A stretch of DNA of 64,000 nucleotides from Bacteroidaceae bacterium (lineage in GTDB: Bacteria > Bacteroidota > Bacteroidia > Bacteroidales > Bacteroidaceae). How positions within the stretch are numbered: the stretch's first letter is position 1; the number at the start of each line of letters is the position of its first letter. The translations under genes and the position numbers were made by a program. Of this stretch, positions 25,510-35,453 are shown one piece after another. The notes beneath the pieces are model-generated. The model saw nothing but the letters and a program-made list of their open reading frames with translations, was not told where the DNA came from and did no database searches. Where the stretch lies: the NCBI GenBank assembly GCA_016291905.1, contig JAEEZS010000060.1, forward strand, positions 1 through 64,000. Direction: 5' to 3'.

Positions 25510-26763
25510 ATGAAGCGATACGTTTTTTTTGCTGTGATATTGCTGCTGGCGCTGACGGCAAGGGCGCAGCAGGACAGCAACGCGGAGGCAGAGATCCCGT
25601 CTGACAGTCTGCAGTCTGACACCCTGCAGTCTATAATAGAGCCTGACAGCCTGCAGGCTGTGTATGTTCCCCGCGTGAGCCTGCTCACTTGCAGCCCTGG
25701 CACTGAGGTGTGGCAGCAGTATGGCCATACGGCCGTCCGCTTCGAGGACACGGAGAAGGACATCGACGTGGTGTTCAACTACGGGCTGTTTGACTTTGCT
25801 GCCCCTCACTTTATCTGGCGCTTCTGCCTGGGGGAGACGGACTACGTCGTCGGCGCCGAGACGTATGATTCCTTTGAAAAAGAATACATCGAGCGCGGCT
25901 CGTACGTGGCCGAGCAGCAGCTGAACCTGACAGCCGATGAGGTTACCTGCCTCTGGAACCTGCTCGCGCAAAACTGCCGTCCTGAAAACCGCACTTACCG
26001 CTACAACTTCTTCTATAACAACTGCAGTACCAAGGCGCGCGACATTATTTATCAGTCGCTGGCTTCGCCCGTCAGCGTGGCTCGCACGGACTCCGTCAGC
26101 CTGCGCCATGTGCTGCACGATTATAATGCCGCCTACCCTTGGGCGTCGTTCGGCATCGACTTACTGCTGGGCGTCGAGGCTGACCGCCTCGCCCCGCACG
26201 ATGTGCAGGAGTTTGCCCCCCTCAACTTGGCAGAGAGCTTTTCCAGGGCGACACGGGAGGGCGAGAACCTCGTGGCAGGGACCACCGTCATTAACCCCAC
26301 GGCTCCCCTGCCGAAGGGGCACCGCTTCCCCCTTACTCCCCTGCAGACGATGATACTGGTGCTGCTGGTGACAGCCATCGTCTGCACGCTGGAGCTGCTG
26401 ACGGGACTTCGGTTCTGGCCGTACGACATCATTCTCTATGGACTGCAGGGCATCGGCGGAATCGTCGTAGCCTTCCTGTTCCTGTTCTCCACCCATCCTA
26501 CGGTGGACTCGAACATCTTAGTGATAATATTGAATCCGTTGGTGCTGGTGCTGCTTCCCTTCCTGCTACGTCAGGCGCGTCGTCGCACATTCCCCTGGGC
26601 GGCATGGACGGAGATGGGGCTCATCGTCCTCCTCGTCGTGGTCTGGCTCTTTGTCCGTCAGGACATTCCTGCTGCAGCATGGGTGTTCGCCGGCTCACTC
26701 TTCCTCCGCACCGGAAGACATATCGTCCGTACAATGCACAAAAAAAAGAAGGATGAAAAATGA
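25510..26763 (+). CDS. DUF4105 membrane protein
   Basis: 417 residues. A signal peptide (MKRYVFFAVILLLALTARAQ) is followed by a low-complexity SDSLQSDTLQS tract and the DUF4105 domain (about 55-240), with LLTCSPGTEVWQQYGHTAVR and RYNFFYNNCSTKARDII, whose His and Cys residues suggest a papain/NlpC-like fold. Three or four helices end the protein. The biochemical function is unknown. The last four bases overlap the start of the next gene (ATGA), indicating coupled translation. Confidence 0.88.
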   Translation: MKRYVFFAVILLLALTARAQQDSNAEAEIPSDSLQSDTLQSIIEPDSLQAVYVPRVSLLTCSPGTEVWQQYGHTAVRFEDTEKDIDVVFNYGLFDFAAPHFIWRFCLGETDYVVGAETYDSFEKEYIERGSYVAEQQLNLTADEVTCLWNLLAQNCRPENRTYRYNFFYNNCSTKARDIIYQSLASPVSVARTDSVSLRHVLHDYNAAYPWASFGIDLLLGVEADRLAPHDVQEFAPLNLAESFSRATREGENLVAGTTVINPTAPLPKGHRFPLTPLQTMILVLLVTAIVCTLELLTGLRFWPYDIILYGLQGIGGIVVAFLFLFSTHPTVDSNILVIILNPLVLVLLPFLLRQARRRTFPWAAWTEMGLIVLLVVVWLFVRQDIPAAAWVFAGSLFLRTGRHIVRTMHKKKKDEK

Positions 26764-28346
26764 AGAATAAAGCGTTCCATCATTCCGCACTCGCTTCCGC
26801 AGGCGTTTCCGTTTGCAGGGCAATCTGTTTTTCATGGTTCATGGTTCATTTTTCGTTGATTGGTGCCACTACCCCTCGTCTGGTGGTGGGGATTGTGGTG
26901 GACCAGCTACGCTCGGACTATGTGGAGAAATTCTCCTACCTCTATGGCGAGGACGGCCTGAAACGGCTTTGGAGCGAGGGGACGGTCTTCGTGAACGGCA
27001 GCTTCGACTTCATCTCTCCCGACCGTTCGTCTGCTACGGCTACCGTGTATGCCGGCACCGAGCCTTGCTATCACGGCATTATCGGCAACCGTTACTTGGA
27101 GCGTAAGTCGTTGAAGGTGAAAGCCTGCATTGACGATGCGGCGTTTCGTGGTATTCATACGGCTGAAACCACCTCCCCCTCCGGCATCCTTGTCACCACG
27201 CTTGCCGATGAGTTGAAAATTGCTACGGGAGGGCGCAGCACGGTCTTCTCCATTGCTCCTGAGCGCGACATGGCCGTGCTGGCAGGCGGACATGCTGCCG
27301 ATGCCGCTGTCTGGCTTGAAGATGTCAATGCTTATTGGGCCTCCTCCTCGTTTTATGCGGGCATTCCTTCGTGGGTGGATCTATATAATCGAAGGACAAA
27401 CTCTGCTTATGACTTCACTTCCCTGAAGTGGACGCCCTATTACCCGCAGTCGTCCTACCGTGACCTCTCGGACGAGACTGCCAAGGACTTCTGCCATACT
27501 TTCAGCACCAAGAGTGTCCGTCGCTACAAAACCTCCGCCATCATCAACGATGAGGTGACACAGCTGGCAAAGACCTGTGTGATAAGTTCCCCTATGGGGC
27601 GCGACGAACGTCCCGATTTGCTCTGCGTGGGGTATTATGCCGGAGTCTATGACCATCAGGCTGAGACGTATGCACCGCTGGAACTGCGCGACATCTATTG
27701 CCGTCTGGACCGTAACATCGCCGACCTCATTCATACCGTTGAACAATACGTGGGGCTTGATAATGTCCTGTTCTTTATCACCTCCACAGGGTACAACGAC
27801 GTTCACCAGCCTGCCGTCGGAGCCTACAATATGCCGACGGGTGAGGTACGCATGGAGCGTTGCACGGCTCTGCTAAACCTTTATTTAGGTGCCATTTACG
27901 GATCGGGGAATTGGGTGGAAGCCTCGTTCAGGAATCAAATATATCTTAATCATGCCCTCGTCGAAAGTCTCCAGCTGAAGCTGCGCGACGTGCAGGAACG
28001 CTGCTCCGAGTTTCTCGGGCAGATGAGCGGCGTCACTCGTGTCTACACTTCCACCGAGCTGATGGAGGGCGACAGCAGCCCTGCCGTCCGCAACTCGTTC
28101 AATCAGGGCCGTTCAGGCGATATTCTGCTTGAGATAGCCCCTGGATGGTCGCTCGTCGATGAACGGTGGGGCGAGACGTCGTGGTCAAGCCGCGCCCTTG
28201 TGCCCGTCCCCGTGGTTTTCTTTGGAAATGGAATTGCGGCCGAGAAAAGTACCGACCCTGTCTCCGTTAATTCCATTGCCTCCACAGTAGCAACCATCCT
28301 TAAGCTCAATACCCCCAACGGCTGCGCCGCCAAACCTTTGTTTTAA
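26760..28346 (+). CDS. Alkaline-phosphatase-fold protein, probably catalytically degenerate
   Basis: 528 residues, PafA/nucleotide-pyrophosphatase-like member of the alkaline phosphatase superfamily. VVGIVVDQLRSDYVEKFS holds the first metal-binding Asp, and DRSSATATVYAGTEPCYHGIIGN matches the nucleophile region. Active relatives have a TADHG motif later in the chain that supplies two metal ligands; here the matching strand reads FFITSTGYNDVHQP, without the Asp-His pair. Catalysis by the usual two-zinc route is therefore doubtful. It is coupled to DUF4105 and precedes secA, an arrangement I recall from other Bacteroidales. Confidence 0.8.
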   Translation: MKNKAFHHSALASAGVSVCRAICFSWFMVHFSLIGATTPRLVVGIVVDQLRSDYVEKFSYLYGEDGLKRLWSEGTVFVNGSFDFISPDRSSATATVYAGTEPCYHGIIGNRYLERKSLKVKACIDDAAFRGIHTAETTSPSGILVTTLADELKIATGGRSTVFSIAPERDMAVLAGGHAADAAVWLEDVNAYWASSSFYAGIPSWVDLYNRRTNSAYDFTSLKWTPYYPQSSYRDLSDETAKDFCHTFSTKSVRRYKTSAIINDEVTQLAKTCVISSPMGRDERPDLLCVGYYAGVYDHQAETYAPLELRDIYCRLDRNIADLIHTVEQYVGLDNVLFFITSTGYNDVHQPAVGAYNMPTGEVRMERCTALLNLYLGAIYGSGNWVEASFRNQIYLNHALVESLQLKLRDVQERCSEFLGQMSGVTRVYTSTELMEGDSSPAVRNSFNQGRSGDILLEIAPGWSLVDERWGETSWSSRALVPVPVVFFGNGIAAEKSTDPVSVNSIASTVATILKLNTPNGCAAKPLF

Positions 28347-28427
28347 GATTTGGTAACTTCGGTTTGACAGAAACTATATTTCCAAAAACTGGTAAAAGCA
28401 GGGGTTAATAGTTAGACGAAGTAAATC

Positions 28428-28889
28428 CTACTCTACCGTGTGATGATCGATGTCTATAAGACGCATGGCACGGTTGAACGTCAGTTCCGTGCCGTCTGCA
28501 AGGTCGATTTCAAAAAGGCGTTGATTGTGTTCGTACTTTACGATGCCTTTGTCGGGGTATAGTTTGCGGATTTGCTGAAGGACGGGGGTGGGGATGACTT
28601 CATCGGGAACTGTTGAGCCGGGTTTCTTGCACTCAATTTCCGTGCAGACGCCATTACGGTCGAACTGCACGTCGATACCCCCCTTCAAGTCAACGTTATA
28701 TTGCATGAGGCTTGCCCGTTTTTCGATGGTGATTTCCTTTATCTTCACATTGCTATAGTGTTTTTTGATGAATTCCTGAGCCGGAGCGGGCAGGGCGTCG
28801 AGGGTGATGGCTTTATCTTGACGGTCGTGGGACGTGTTCACACAGCCGACAAAAAGGCAGAGAAGGAGGAGGGAGAGCAGCTTTTTCAT
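28428..28889 (-). CDS. PepSY-like (DUF2874) lipoprotein
   Basis: 153 residues with a lipoprotein signal (MKKLLSLLLLCLFVGC, Cys16). The mature part is of the PepSY-like PF11396 kind: LPAPAQEFIKKHYSNVKIKEI ... YNVDLKGGIDVQFDRNGVCTEIE and a second related half with PTPVLQQIRKLYPDKGIVKYE. These periplasmic proteins have no firm function. The internal ATG at 28889 is preferred over one 36 bases upstream because it starts the lipoprotein signal and lies 34 bases after the -7 element. Confidence 0.85.
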   Translation of the reverse strand: MKKLLSLLLLCLFVGCVNTSHDRQDKAITLDALPAPAQEFIKKHYSNVKIKEITIEKRASLMQYNVDLKGGIDVQFDRNGVCTEIECKKPGSTVPDEVIPTPVLQQIRKLYPDKGIVKYEHNQRLFEIDLADGTELTFNRAMRLIDIDHHTVE

Positions 28890-28922
28890 GACATTATTTC
28901 TGATTGAGTATATAAATCTGGG

Positions 28923-28930
28923 CAAAGATA
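28923..28930 (-). promoter_or_regulatory. -7 element of PepSY-like gene
   Basis: Minus strand TATCTTTG, a full TAnnTTTG match. No good TTTG is found at the expected upstream distance. Confidence 0.55.
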
Positions 28931-29024
28931 CACTTTTTTTCGCTATGGCATACTTTTTGTGTGAACTTTTATGAAAAAACGGGTGTTTTTTCTGAAAAAT
29001 CGCCGACGTTTGAGAAATAGTTTG

Positions 29025-29032
29025 TAATTTTG
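29025..29032 (+). promoter_or_regulatory. -7 element of secA
   Basis: TAATTTTG, 34 bases before the secA ATG. The -33 region does not show TTTG at 19-21 bases, so only this half is supported. Confidence 0.5.
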
Positions 29033-29065
29033 CCGGATAATGTCAGATAAACAAAAGTACACAAT

Positions 29066-32000
29066 ATGGGATTCAATGATGTAATCAGCAAGTTATTTGG
29101 AAATAAGAGTACGCGTGACATGCGCGAAATACAACCGTGGGTTGAGAAGGTCAAGGCTGCCTATACGGAAGTGGAGCAGCTTTCCAACGACGACCTCCGT
29201 GCACGGACGAAAGAGCTTAAGGTGCGCATCCTCGCCTCGGCCGAACAGGAGCGTGCAAAGATTGCCGAACTGAAAGCTAAGGTCGAAGAGACTGAGCTGG
29301 AAGACCGCGAGGCGCTGTTCAACCAGATAGATAAACTGGAGAAGGATGTCCTTGAGGTCTATGAGAAAGCCATGGACGAGGCATTGCCCGAGGCGTTTGC
29401 AATCATTAAGGAGACTGCCCGCCGCTTTGCCGAGAACGAGGAGGTAGAGGTAACTGCCACCGATTTCGACCGTGAACTTTCCATCAGCAAGGATTTCGTT
29501 CGTATCGAGGGTGACAAAGCCATCTACGTGAATCACTGGCAAGCGGGAGGTAACGAGACGGTTTGGAACATGATTCACTACGACGTTCAGCTCTTCGGTG
29601 GTGTCGTGTTACATAAAGGAAAGATTGCCGAGATGGCTACTGGTGAAGGTAAAACCCTCGTGGCGACCCTCCCAGTCTTCCTCAATGCGCTTACCGGCAA
29701 CGGTGTTCATGTGGTTACCGTCAACGACTATCTGGCCAAGCGTGACTCGGAATGGATGGGCCCGCTTTATATGTTCCACGGACTGAGCGTCGATTGCATC
29801 GATAAACACCAGCCTAACAGCGAAGCACGCCGTAAAGCCTATCTGGCTGACATCACCTTTGGTACCAACAACGAGTTTGGCTTCGACTACCTGCGCGACA
29901 ATATGGCCTCCAGCCCTGAAGACCTCGTGCAGCGCTCGCACAACTTCGCCATCGTCGATGAGGTGGACTCCGTGCTCATTGACGATGCCCGTACTCCTCT
30001 TATCATCAGTGGCCCCGTTCCCAAGAGTGAAGACCAATTGTTTGAGGAACTGCGTCCCTACGTGGAACGTCTAGTGGAGGCCCAGAAACGTCTCGCCACT
30101 CAGCTCCTTGCCGAGGCCAAGAAACTCATCCCTTCCGACAAGCCCGAGGAGGTAGAGGCCGGTTTCCTCTCGCTATTCCGTGCTTTCAAGGCCTTGCCGA
30201 AGAACAAAGCCCTCATCAAATACCTCTCCGAGCCTGGTATCAAGACGGGCTTGCTCAAGACCGAGGCCATCTACATGGAGCAGAACAACCGCCGTATGCC
30301 CGAGGCTACCGATCCGCTTTATTTCGTCATTGACGAGAAGCTCAACTCCGTGGATATGACGGATAAAGGTACCGACCTTATCACGGGTAACATGTCCGAC
30401 AGTACCTTCTTCGTCCTGCCCGACATTGCTGCTCAGCTTTCCGAACTTGAGGGACAGCATCTGCCTGACGAAGAACGTCTGCAGAAAAAGGACGAACTAC
30501 TCACCAACTATGCCATCAAGAGCGAACGCATCCATACCATCAACCAGTTGCTGAAGGCCTACACCATGTTCGAGAAGGATGTGGAGTACATTGTGGATGA
30601 AGAAGGACATGTGAAGATTGTCGATGAACAGACGGGTCGTATTATGGAGGGACGTCGCTACTCCGACGGTCTCCATCAGGCTATCGAGGCCAAGGAACGC
30701 GTGAAAGTCGAGGCTGCAACGCAGACCTTTGCCACCATCACCTTGCAGAACTACTTCCGCATGTATCATAAGCTGGCAGGTATGACCGGTACGGCTGAGA
30801 CGGAGGCAGGCGAGTTCTGGGATATTTACAAGCTCGACGTTGTTGTCATTCCCACTAATAAGCCCGTTATCCGCAACGACATGAACGACCGCGTCTATAA
30901 GACCAAGCGCGAAAAGTACAAAGCCGTTATCGAGGAAATCGAGCTAATGCGTAACTTGGGCCGTCCCGTGCTGGTGGGTACTACATCCGTCGAAATCAGT
31001 GAGATGCTGAGCCGTATGCTTGACATGCGCAAAATTCCCCACAATGTCTTGAATGCTAAGCTCCACCAACGCGAGGCTGAGATTGTTGCCGAAGCGGGAA
31101 AGAGTTCAATGGGATTGGTGAAGACGTTTGACAAGGACGGCAATGAACATCTTGAAGAACGTATGCTCGGCGCTGTCACCATCGCTACCAACATGGCAGG
31201 TCGTGGTACGGATATTAAGCTGACGCCTGAAGTGCGTGCTGCAGGCGGTCTTGCCATCATCGGCACAGAGCGTCATGAGAGCCGACGCGTTGACCGTCAG
31301 TTGCGTGGACGTTCCGGACGTCAGGGCGACCCGGGTTCATCTGTCTTCTATGTTTCGTTGGAAGATAACTTGATGCGCCTTTTCGCCAGCGACCGTATTG
31401 CTTCCGTCATGGACCGTATGGGCTTCAAGGAGGGCGAGATGCTGGAGCACAAGATGATCAGCAAGTCCATTGAAAACGCCCAGAAGAAGGTGGAGGAGAA
31501 CAACTTCGGCATTCGTAAGCGTTTGCTCGAATACGACGACGTAATGAACAAGCAACGCTCGGTGGTCTATACCAAGCGTCGTCACGCCCTCATCGGTGAA
31601 CGCCTCGGCATGGACATCTCCAACATGATATGGGACCGCTGTGTGGAAGCCATTGAGAACAACGATTACGAAGGCATCAAGGAACAGCTCTTCCGTGTGC
31701 TGGCTATGGAGACGCCCTTCACCGAGCAGGAATTCCGCGACACACCTCCTCAAGAACTGGCCGAAAAGACCTTCGCCATTGCTATGGAGAACTTCAAGCG
31801 CAAGACCGACACGCTGGCAGGCATTGCCAACCCCGTCATCCAGCGCGTCTATGAAGAACAGGGCAACCGCTACGAGAATATTCTTATCCCCATCACCGAC
31901 GGTAAACGACTCTATCAGATTCCCGTCAACCTGAAGGCTGCTGCTGAGAGTGAGGGCAAGGAAGTGGTGAAGTCGTTCGAAAAAGCCATCATGTTGCACG

Positions 32001-32440
32001 TCATCGATGAGGCTTGGAAGGAAAATCTCCGCGAGCTCGACGAACTGAAGCATTCCGTGCAGAACGCCTCGTACGAACAAAAAGACCCGCTGCTTATCTT
32101 CAAGCTGGAGTCTGTCAACCTCTTCGACGCGATGGTTAACAAAATCAACAACCAGACCGTCAGCATCCTCATGCGTGGTCAGATTCCTATCCGCGAGCCG
32201 GAGCAGGTGCGTGAGGCACCGCCCCAGACCCGCGCGCAGCGTCGTCAGCAGTATCACGAGAACAAGGGTGCCGAAGCCGAATCGCTCACCGACCGCAACC
32301 AGCAGAACGCCGCCCGTCAGGATACGCGCGAGCAGCCTGTCCGTCAGCCCTACCGTAAGGAGGCTGTGGTGGGCCGTAACGACCCCTGCCCCTGTGGTTC
32401 TGGCAAGAAATATAAGAATTGCCACGGACGATTTGCGTAA
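29066..32440 (+). CDS. secA: Preprotein translocase ATPase SecA
   Basis: Motor ATPase driving Sec-dependent export. 1124 residues, longer than Escherichia coli SecA as is usual in Bacteroidetes because of an extended N-terminal region (coiled segment about 55-90) and an insertion in the first motor domain (about 345-420). Walker A is [14 protein letters not shown], Walker [23 protein letters not shown]; the second motor domain has [13 protein letters not shown] and [14 protein letters not shown]. The C-terminal zinc tail [17 protein letters not shown] is complete and would bind SecB and lipid. Confidence 0.98.
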   Translation: MGFNDVISKLFGNKSTRDMREIQPWVEKVKAAYTEVEQLSNDDLRARTKELKVRILASAEQERAKIAELKAKVEETELEDREALFNQIDKLEKDVLEVYEKAMDEALPEAFAIIKETARRFAENEEVEVTATDFDRELSISKDFVRIEGDKAIYVNHWQAGGNETVWNMIHYDVQLFGGVVLHKGKIAEMATGEGKTLVATLPVFLNALTGNGVHVVTVNDYLAKRDSEWMGPLYMFHGLSVDCIDKHQPNSEARRKAYLADITFGTNNEFGFDYLRDNMASSPEDLVQRSHNFAIVDEVDSVLIDDARTPLIISGPVPKSEDQLFEELRPYVERLVEAQKRLATQLLAEAKKLIPSDKPEEVEAGFLSLFRAFKALPKNKALIKYLSEPGIKTGLLKTEAIYMEQNNRRMPEATDPLYFVIDEKLNSVDMTDKGTDLITGNMSDSTFFVLPDIAAQLSELEGQHLPDEERLQKKDELLTNYAIKSERIHTINQLLKAYTMFEKDVEYIVDEEGHVKIVDEQTGRIMEGRRYSDGLHQAIEAKERVKVEAATQTFATITLQNYFRMYHKLAGMTGTAETEAGEFWDIYKLDVVVIPTNKPVIRNDMNDRVYKTKREKYKAVIEEIELMRNLGRPVLVGTTSVEISEMLSRMLDMRKIPHNVLNAKLHQREAEIVAEAGKSSMGLVKTFDKDGNEHLEERMLGAVTIATNMAGRGTDIKLTPEVRAAGGLAIIGTERHESRRVDRQLRGRSGRQGDPGSSVFYVSLEDNLMRLFASDRIASVMDRMGFKEGEMLEHKMISKSIENAQKKVEENNFGIRKRLLEYDDVMNKQRSVVYTKRRHALIGERLGMDISNMIWDRCVEAIENNDYEGIKEQLFRVLAMETPFTEQEFRDTPPQELAEKTFAIAMENFKRKTDTLAGIANPVIQRVYEEQGNRYENILIPITDGKRLYQIPVNLKAAAESEGKEVVKSFEKAIMLHVIDEAWKENLRELDELKHSVQNASYEQKDPLLIFKLESVNLFDAMVNKINNQTVSILMRGQIPIREPEQVREAPPQTRAQRRQQYHENKGAEAESLTDRNQQNAARQDTREQPVRQPYRKEAVVGRNDPCPCGSGKKYKNCHGRFA

Positions 32441-32458
32441 AAATCGGGAGAATTGAAA

Positions 32459-33532
32459 ATGAAAAACATAGAGTTTTGTTTGCAGCAAACCTGCCATTGG
32501 CTTCGCCTGCGACATGCTTCCCGCAAGGCCATTTGTTTTTCATTTGTCATTCTTCTATGCTCATTGTTTGTCTCCTGCGTCAGCATCAAGTACGTTGCCA
32601 TTGAGCAGTACGTCCCTGCGCCGTATCCTTTGCCAAAGGGCATCAGCGTGGCTGTGCTCAACAACCTCAGCCCCTACAATGTCTCTCTCATCGACGAAGT
32701 CTATGCCTATTCCTTCGACGGCGATTCGCTGATGGAATACGTGGCGCAGGCCTTTGCCGATGCGGAACTGTTCAATGAGGTCGTTGTCCTCGACTCGTGC
32801 ATCTATCCTCGTGGCGATACCATTTTCCATCTGCTGACAGACGAGGAGGTACGTCATCTCTGCGACACATTGTCTGTCGATGCCTTATACGTCTGCGACT
32901 ACGGCTGCGTCACCTCGTGGGGTCCCGAAGCCACTGACGGCGAATGCAAGACCTACCTCGCGTCGCACGTCTATGTCCCAGGCCGCAAGGAGCCCACCCA
33001 CTCATTTATCCTCGATAGTTTTTTGCGTCGCGGCACCTACCGCAACCGTCAGGAAGTCGACCGTTGGATTGCGCGCTCCTATCCCGGGGTGGCACAGATG
33101 GCCGTCGAATGCTTTGCCCCCCATTGGGATGCGCGTGACCGAGTGTTCTATCACAGCCGAGCCTACAATATGCGTGAGGCCACCGTCTGCGTCTGCGACG
33201 GCGATTGGGAAGGCGCCTACCGCTATTGGCAGCGCCAGGCACAGAAAAAGAAACCCCGTCAGCGGCTCATCTCCCTCTTCAATCAGGCCCTCTATCACGA
33301 GATGAACGACAGCATTGACCTCGCCCTCCGCTGCCTCGACGCGGCCGACACCTATGCTGCTGACACCACAGCCGTCGACAGCACCCTCCTGCGCGAATGG
33401 TACAACGCCGACTTCATCATCGGCCAGTTCCCCTACACCGACCACCAGCGTATCGAACAATACCGCTCGCTCCTCCACAAACGTCAAGACGAAATACAAA
33501 AGCTCATTATCATCGAGCATGAAAAAAAGTGA
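32459..33532 (+). CDS. DUF6340 family lipoprotein
   Basis: About 357 residues. A lipoprotein signal ends at SLFVSC (Cys40); the mature part starts SIKYVAIEQYVPAPYPLP and ends in helical TPR-like segments, as expected for DUF6340. Function is unknown. The signal is preceded by an unusually long hydrophilic stretch (CHWLRLRHASRKAICFS), whose DNA resembles the 5' end of the gene at 26760, so it may derive from an inserted repeat. ATG at 32459 is chosen over the TTG at 32453. Confidence 0.8.
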   Translation: MKNIEFCLQQTCHWLRLRHASRKAICFSFVILLCSLFVSCVSIKYVAIEQYVPAPYPLPKGISVAVLNNLSPYNVSLIDEVYAYSFDGDSLMEYVAQAFADAELFNEVVVLDSCIYPRGDTIFHLLTDEEVRHLCDTLSVDALYVCDYGCVTSWGPEATDGECKTYLASHVYVPGRKEPTHSFILDSFLRRGTYRNRQEVDRWIARSYPGVAQMAVECFAPHWDARDRVFYHSRAYNMREATVCVCDGDWEGAYRYWQRQAQKKKPRQRLISLFNQALYHEMNDSIDLALRCLDAADTYAADTTAVDSTLLREWYNADFIIGQFPYTDHQRIEQYRSLLHKRQDEIQKLIIIEHEKK

Positions 33533-33556
33533 TAACTGATAAATTCTGATTATATA

Positions 33557-33591
33557 CTTCCTCAATCTTCAATCCTCAATCTTCAATCTAA
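33557..33591 (+). repeat. GAAGATT-type repeat in reverse orientation
   Basis: Short run of CAATCTTCAATC-type units, the reverse complement of the GAAGATT repeat seen elsewhere. It fills the gap before the start codon at 33593. Confidence 0.55.
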
Positions 33592-33592
33592 A

Positions 33593-34021
33593 ATGACCAC
33601 CCTTTCTGAAGTCCTTCAAACCGTTATCCGCACCTTCACCCGCACAGACGATGACGTTGTGCTCACCGACATTCACTTTCAGCCTGTCAGCGAAACGGGC
33701 GAGCTGTTTGTCTTCGACGATGAAGACAAGCCTATTGCCCACGCCGTTGTGGAGTCGTGGGCCGACCTGGACGATGAGGCTTTCCTTCCCACCGTCCGTG
33801 TCGATTTGGAAAAAGCCATTGCTGCAGCCAATGCCGACGGAGCCTTGGAACGCCTTGCCGTCTGGAAGCCCTACAGCTTTGTTCTTGTCGATGAGGACCG
33901 CGAAACCATATGCGACCTTTTCCTTGTCAGCGACGATACCCTCGTCCTCACCGACCAGCTCCTTTCCGACCTCGACACCGACCTCGATGCCTTCTTCGAG
34001 AATCTGATGGACGAGCTTTAA
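33593..34021 (+). CDS. Acidic hypothetical protein
   Basis: 142 residues, rich in Asp and Glu, no signal peptide or membrane helix. I do not recognise a family. The order of secondary structure (helix, [17 protein letters not shown] strand pair, [12 protein letters not shown], helix [14 protein letters not shown], and [15 protein letters not shown]) suggests one small alpha/beta domain. No functional clue from neighbours. Confidence 0.6.
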   Translation: MTTLSEVLQTVIRTFTRTDDDVVLTDIHFQPVSETGELFVFDDEDKPIAHAVVESWADLDDEAFLPTVRVDLEKAIAAANADGALERLAVWKPYSFVLVDEDRETICDLFLVSDDTLVLTDQLLSDLDTDLDAFFENLMDEL

Positions 34022-34043
34022 CCCCGCCCTCCTGTCGGACCTG

Positions 34044-34700
34044 ATGGAGATAACGAATAGACCCAATCCCAACGAGGCTTTCCCCAATCCTAAGATTCCC
34101 AGCCTCTGCTTCATCAAAAATGTGGTGAAAAATCCTAACATCATTATTGGTGACTATACCTATTATGACGATGTGGATGGTGCCGACCAGTTCGAAAAGC
34201 ATGTCACACACTTCTACGATTTCATTGGCGACAAATTGATTATCGGCAAATTTTGTGCCATTGCCAAAGGTGTGGAATTCGTTATGAATGGAGCTAATCA
34301 CAGAATGGACTGCGCGACTACCTATCCTTTTTATATTATGGGTGGGGATTGGGGAAGTGCTATCGCTCCTGTGAAAGAAGAACTCCCATTAAAGGGCGAT
34401 ACGGTCGTTGGTAATGACGTATGGATAGGACAGAACGTGACTGTCATGCCTGGAGTCCATATTGGCGATGGAGCCATCATTGGTGCAAATTCCGTTGTGG
34501 CCAAAGATATTCCCCCTTATTCAGTGGCAGTTGGGAATCCTTGCAGAGTTATCAGGAAACGGTTTGATGATGAACTTATCGGCTATCTTTTGAGATTGAA
34601 ATGGTGGAATAAAGATATTGAAGAGATTGAAAGCTTGATGCCAATCCTCTCTTGTGCAGATTTTGAAAAAGTCAAAAAGGAGCTGAAGAAAAGGCTATGA
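34044..34700 (+). CDS. Vat/CatB-like hexapeptide acetyltransferase
   Basis: 218-residue left-handed beta-helix acetyltransferase of the xenobiotic (Vat/CatB) group, which acetylates streptogramin A or chloramphenicol. [27 protein letters not shown] contains the catalytic His, and hexapeptide repeats follow ([32 protein letters not shown] is the longest run, given here only by description of positions about 128-160). C-terminal [17 protein letters not shown] is typical. Overlaps the next gene by four bases. The gene is visibly AT-richer than its neighbours, suggesting acquisition from elsewhere. Actual resistance is unproven. Confidence 0.87.
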   Translation: MEITNRPNPNEAFPNPKIPSLCFIKNVVKNPNIIIGDYTYYDDVDGADQFEKHVTHFYDFIGDKLIIGKFCAIAKGVEFVMNGANHRMDCATTYPFYIMGGDWGSAIAPVKEELPLKGDTVVGNDVWIGQNVTVMPGVHIGDGAIIGANSVVAKDIPPYSVAVGNPCRVIRKRFDDELIGYLLRLKWWNKDIEEIESLMPILSCADFEKVKKELKKRL

Positions 34701-35218
34701 TTATACTGATAACAGGGGCGTCACATACAGGGAAAACCCTTTTGGCGCAACGGATGCTTGAAAAAAATCACTATCCCTATCTTTCCATCGACCATCTGAA
34801 GATGGGATTGATACGGAGCAGTATCACCAAACTAACGCCAGAGGATGATAATGCCCTCACTGAATACCTTTGGCCCATTGTCCGTGAGATAATAAAAACC
34901 GCTATTGAGAATCGACAACATCTTATTGTGGAAGGCTGCTACATTCCTTCAAATTGGAGGCAGGAGTTTGATGAGTCATATTTACCGTCAATCCAGTTCA
35001 TTTGCCTTGCTATGACGGACAATTATATCGACACTCATTTCGATAAGATAAAGCGTCATAGCTCCGATGCTGAATCAAGATTGTTTGACACGGACTTGAC
35101 ACCCGATGCATTAAAAAGAGACAATCATTACTATATCGATGCATTTGCCCGGAGTGGAGAGCCGGTGAAGTTAATAGAATCAGATTATGAGGAGGCAATC
35201 AAAGGCCTTTTTCTTTAA
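34697..35218 (+). CDS. P-loop kinase-like protein
   Basis: 173 residues with Walker [11 protein letters not shown] at the N terminus and a nucleoside/adenylate-kinase-like arrangement ([21 protein letters not shown]). Closest in character to small kinases of the zeta-toxin or chloramphenicol-phosphotransferase kind. The substrate is unknown. Coupled by ATGA overlap to the Vat-like gene and similarly AT-rich, so the two probably moved together as a cassette. Confidence 0.72.
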   Translation: MIILITGASHTGKTLLAQRMLEKNHYPYLSIDHLKMGLIRSSITKLTPEDDNALTEYLWPIVREIIKTAIENRQHLIVEGCYIPSNWRQEFDESYLPSIQFICLAMTDNYIDTHFDKIKRHSSDAESRLFDTDLTPDALKRDNHYYIDAFARSGEPVKLIESDYEEAIKGLFL

Positions 35219-35345
35219 ATCCCAATTGTGGCTTAAGGAAATTCCCTTGCGCTGTGAGGTGTTTTGCTTTTGCTGCGCAGTCTTTTTCATGCTTGGAACG
35301 CTCTCCGGCCGAAAATCTTTTTCCAGCGCAAAAAGCCGACATCCT

Positions 35346-35377
35346 CTTGCCTAATCGATTTTTTGTAATTACCTTTG
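35346..35377 (+). promoter_or_regulatory. Promoter of GH31 gene
   Basis: CTTG at 35346-35349, 20 bases, TACCTTTG at 35370-35377. The -7 element is a full match and the -33 has one change. The rest of 35219-35453 holds no gene, only a lone CCAATTG...TTAAGGAA element at about 35220-35240 like the repeat at 24534. Confidence 0.65.
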
Positions 35378-35453
35378 TAGCCGAAGAGAACAAGGATATG
35401 GATGCCAACGTTTCAGCCCTTGTTTAGAAGATAATTGTCCCAAATTCAGAACG

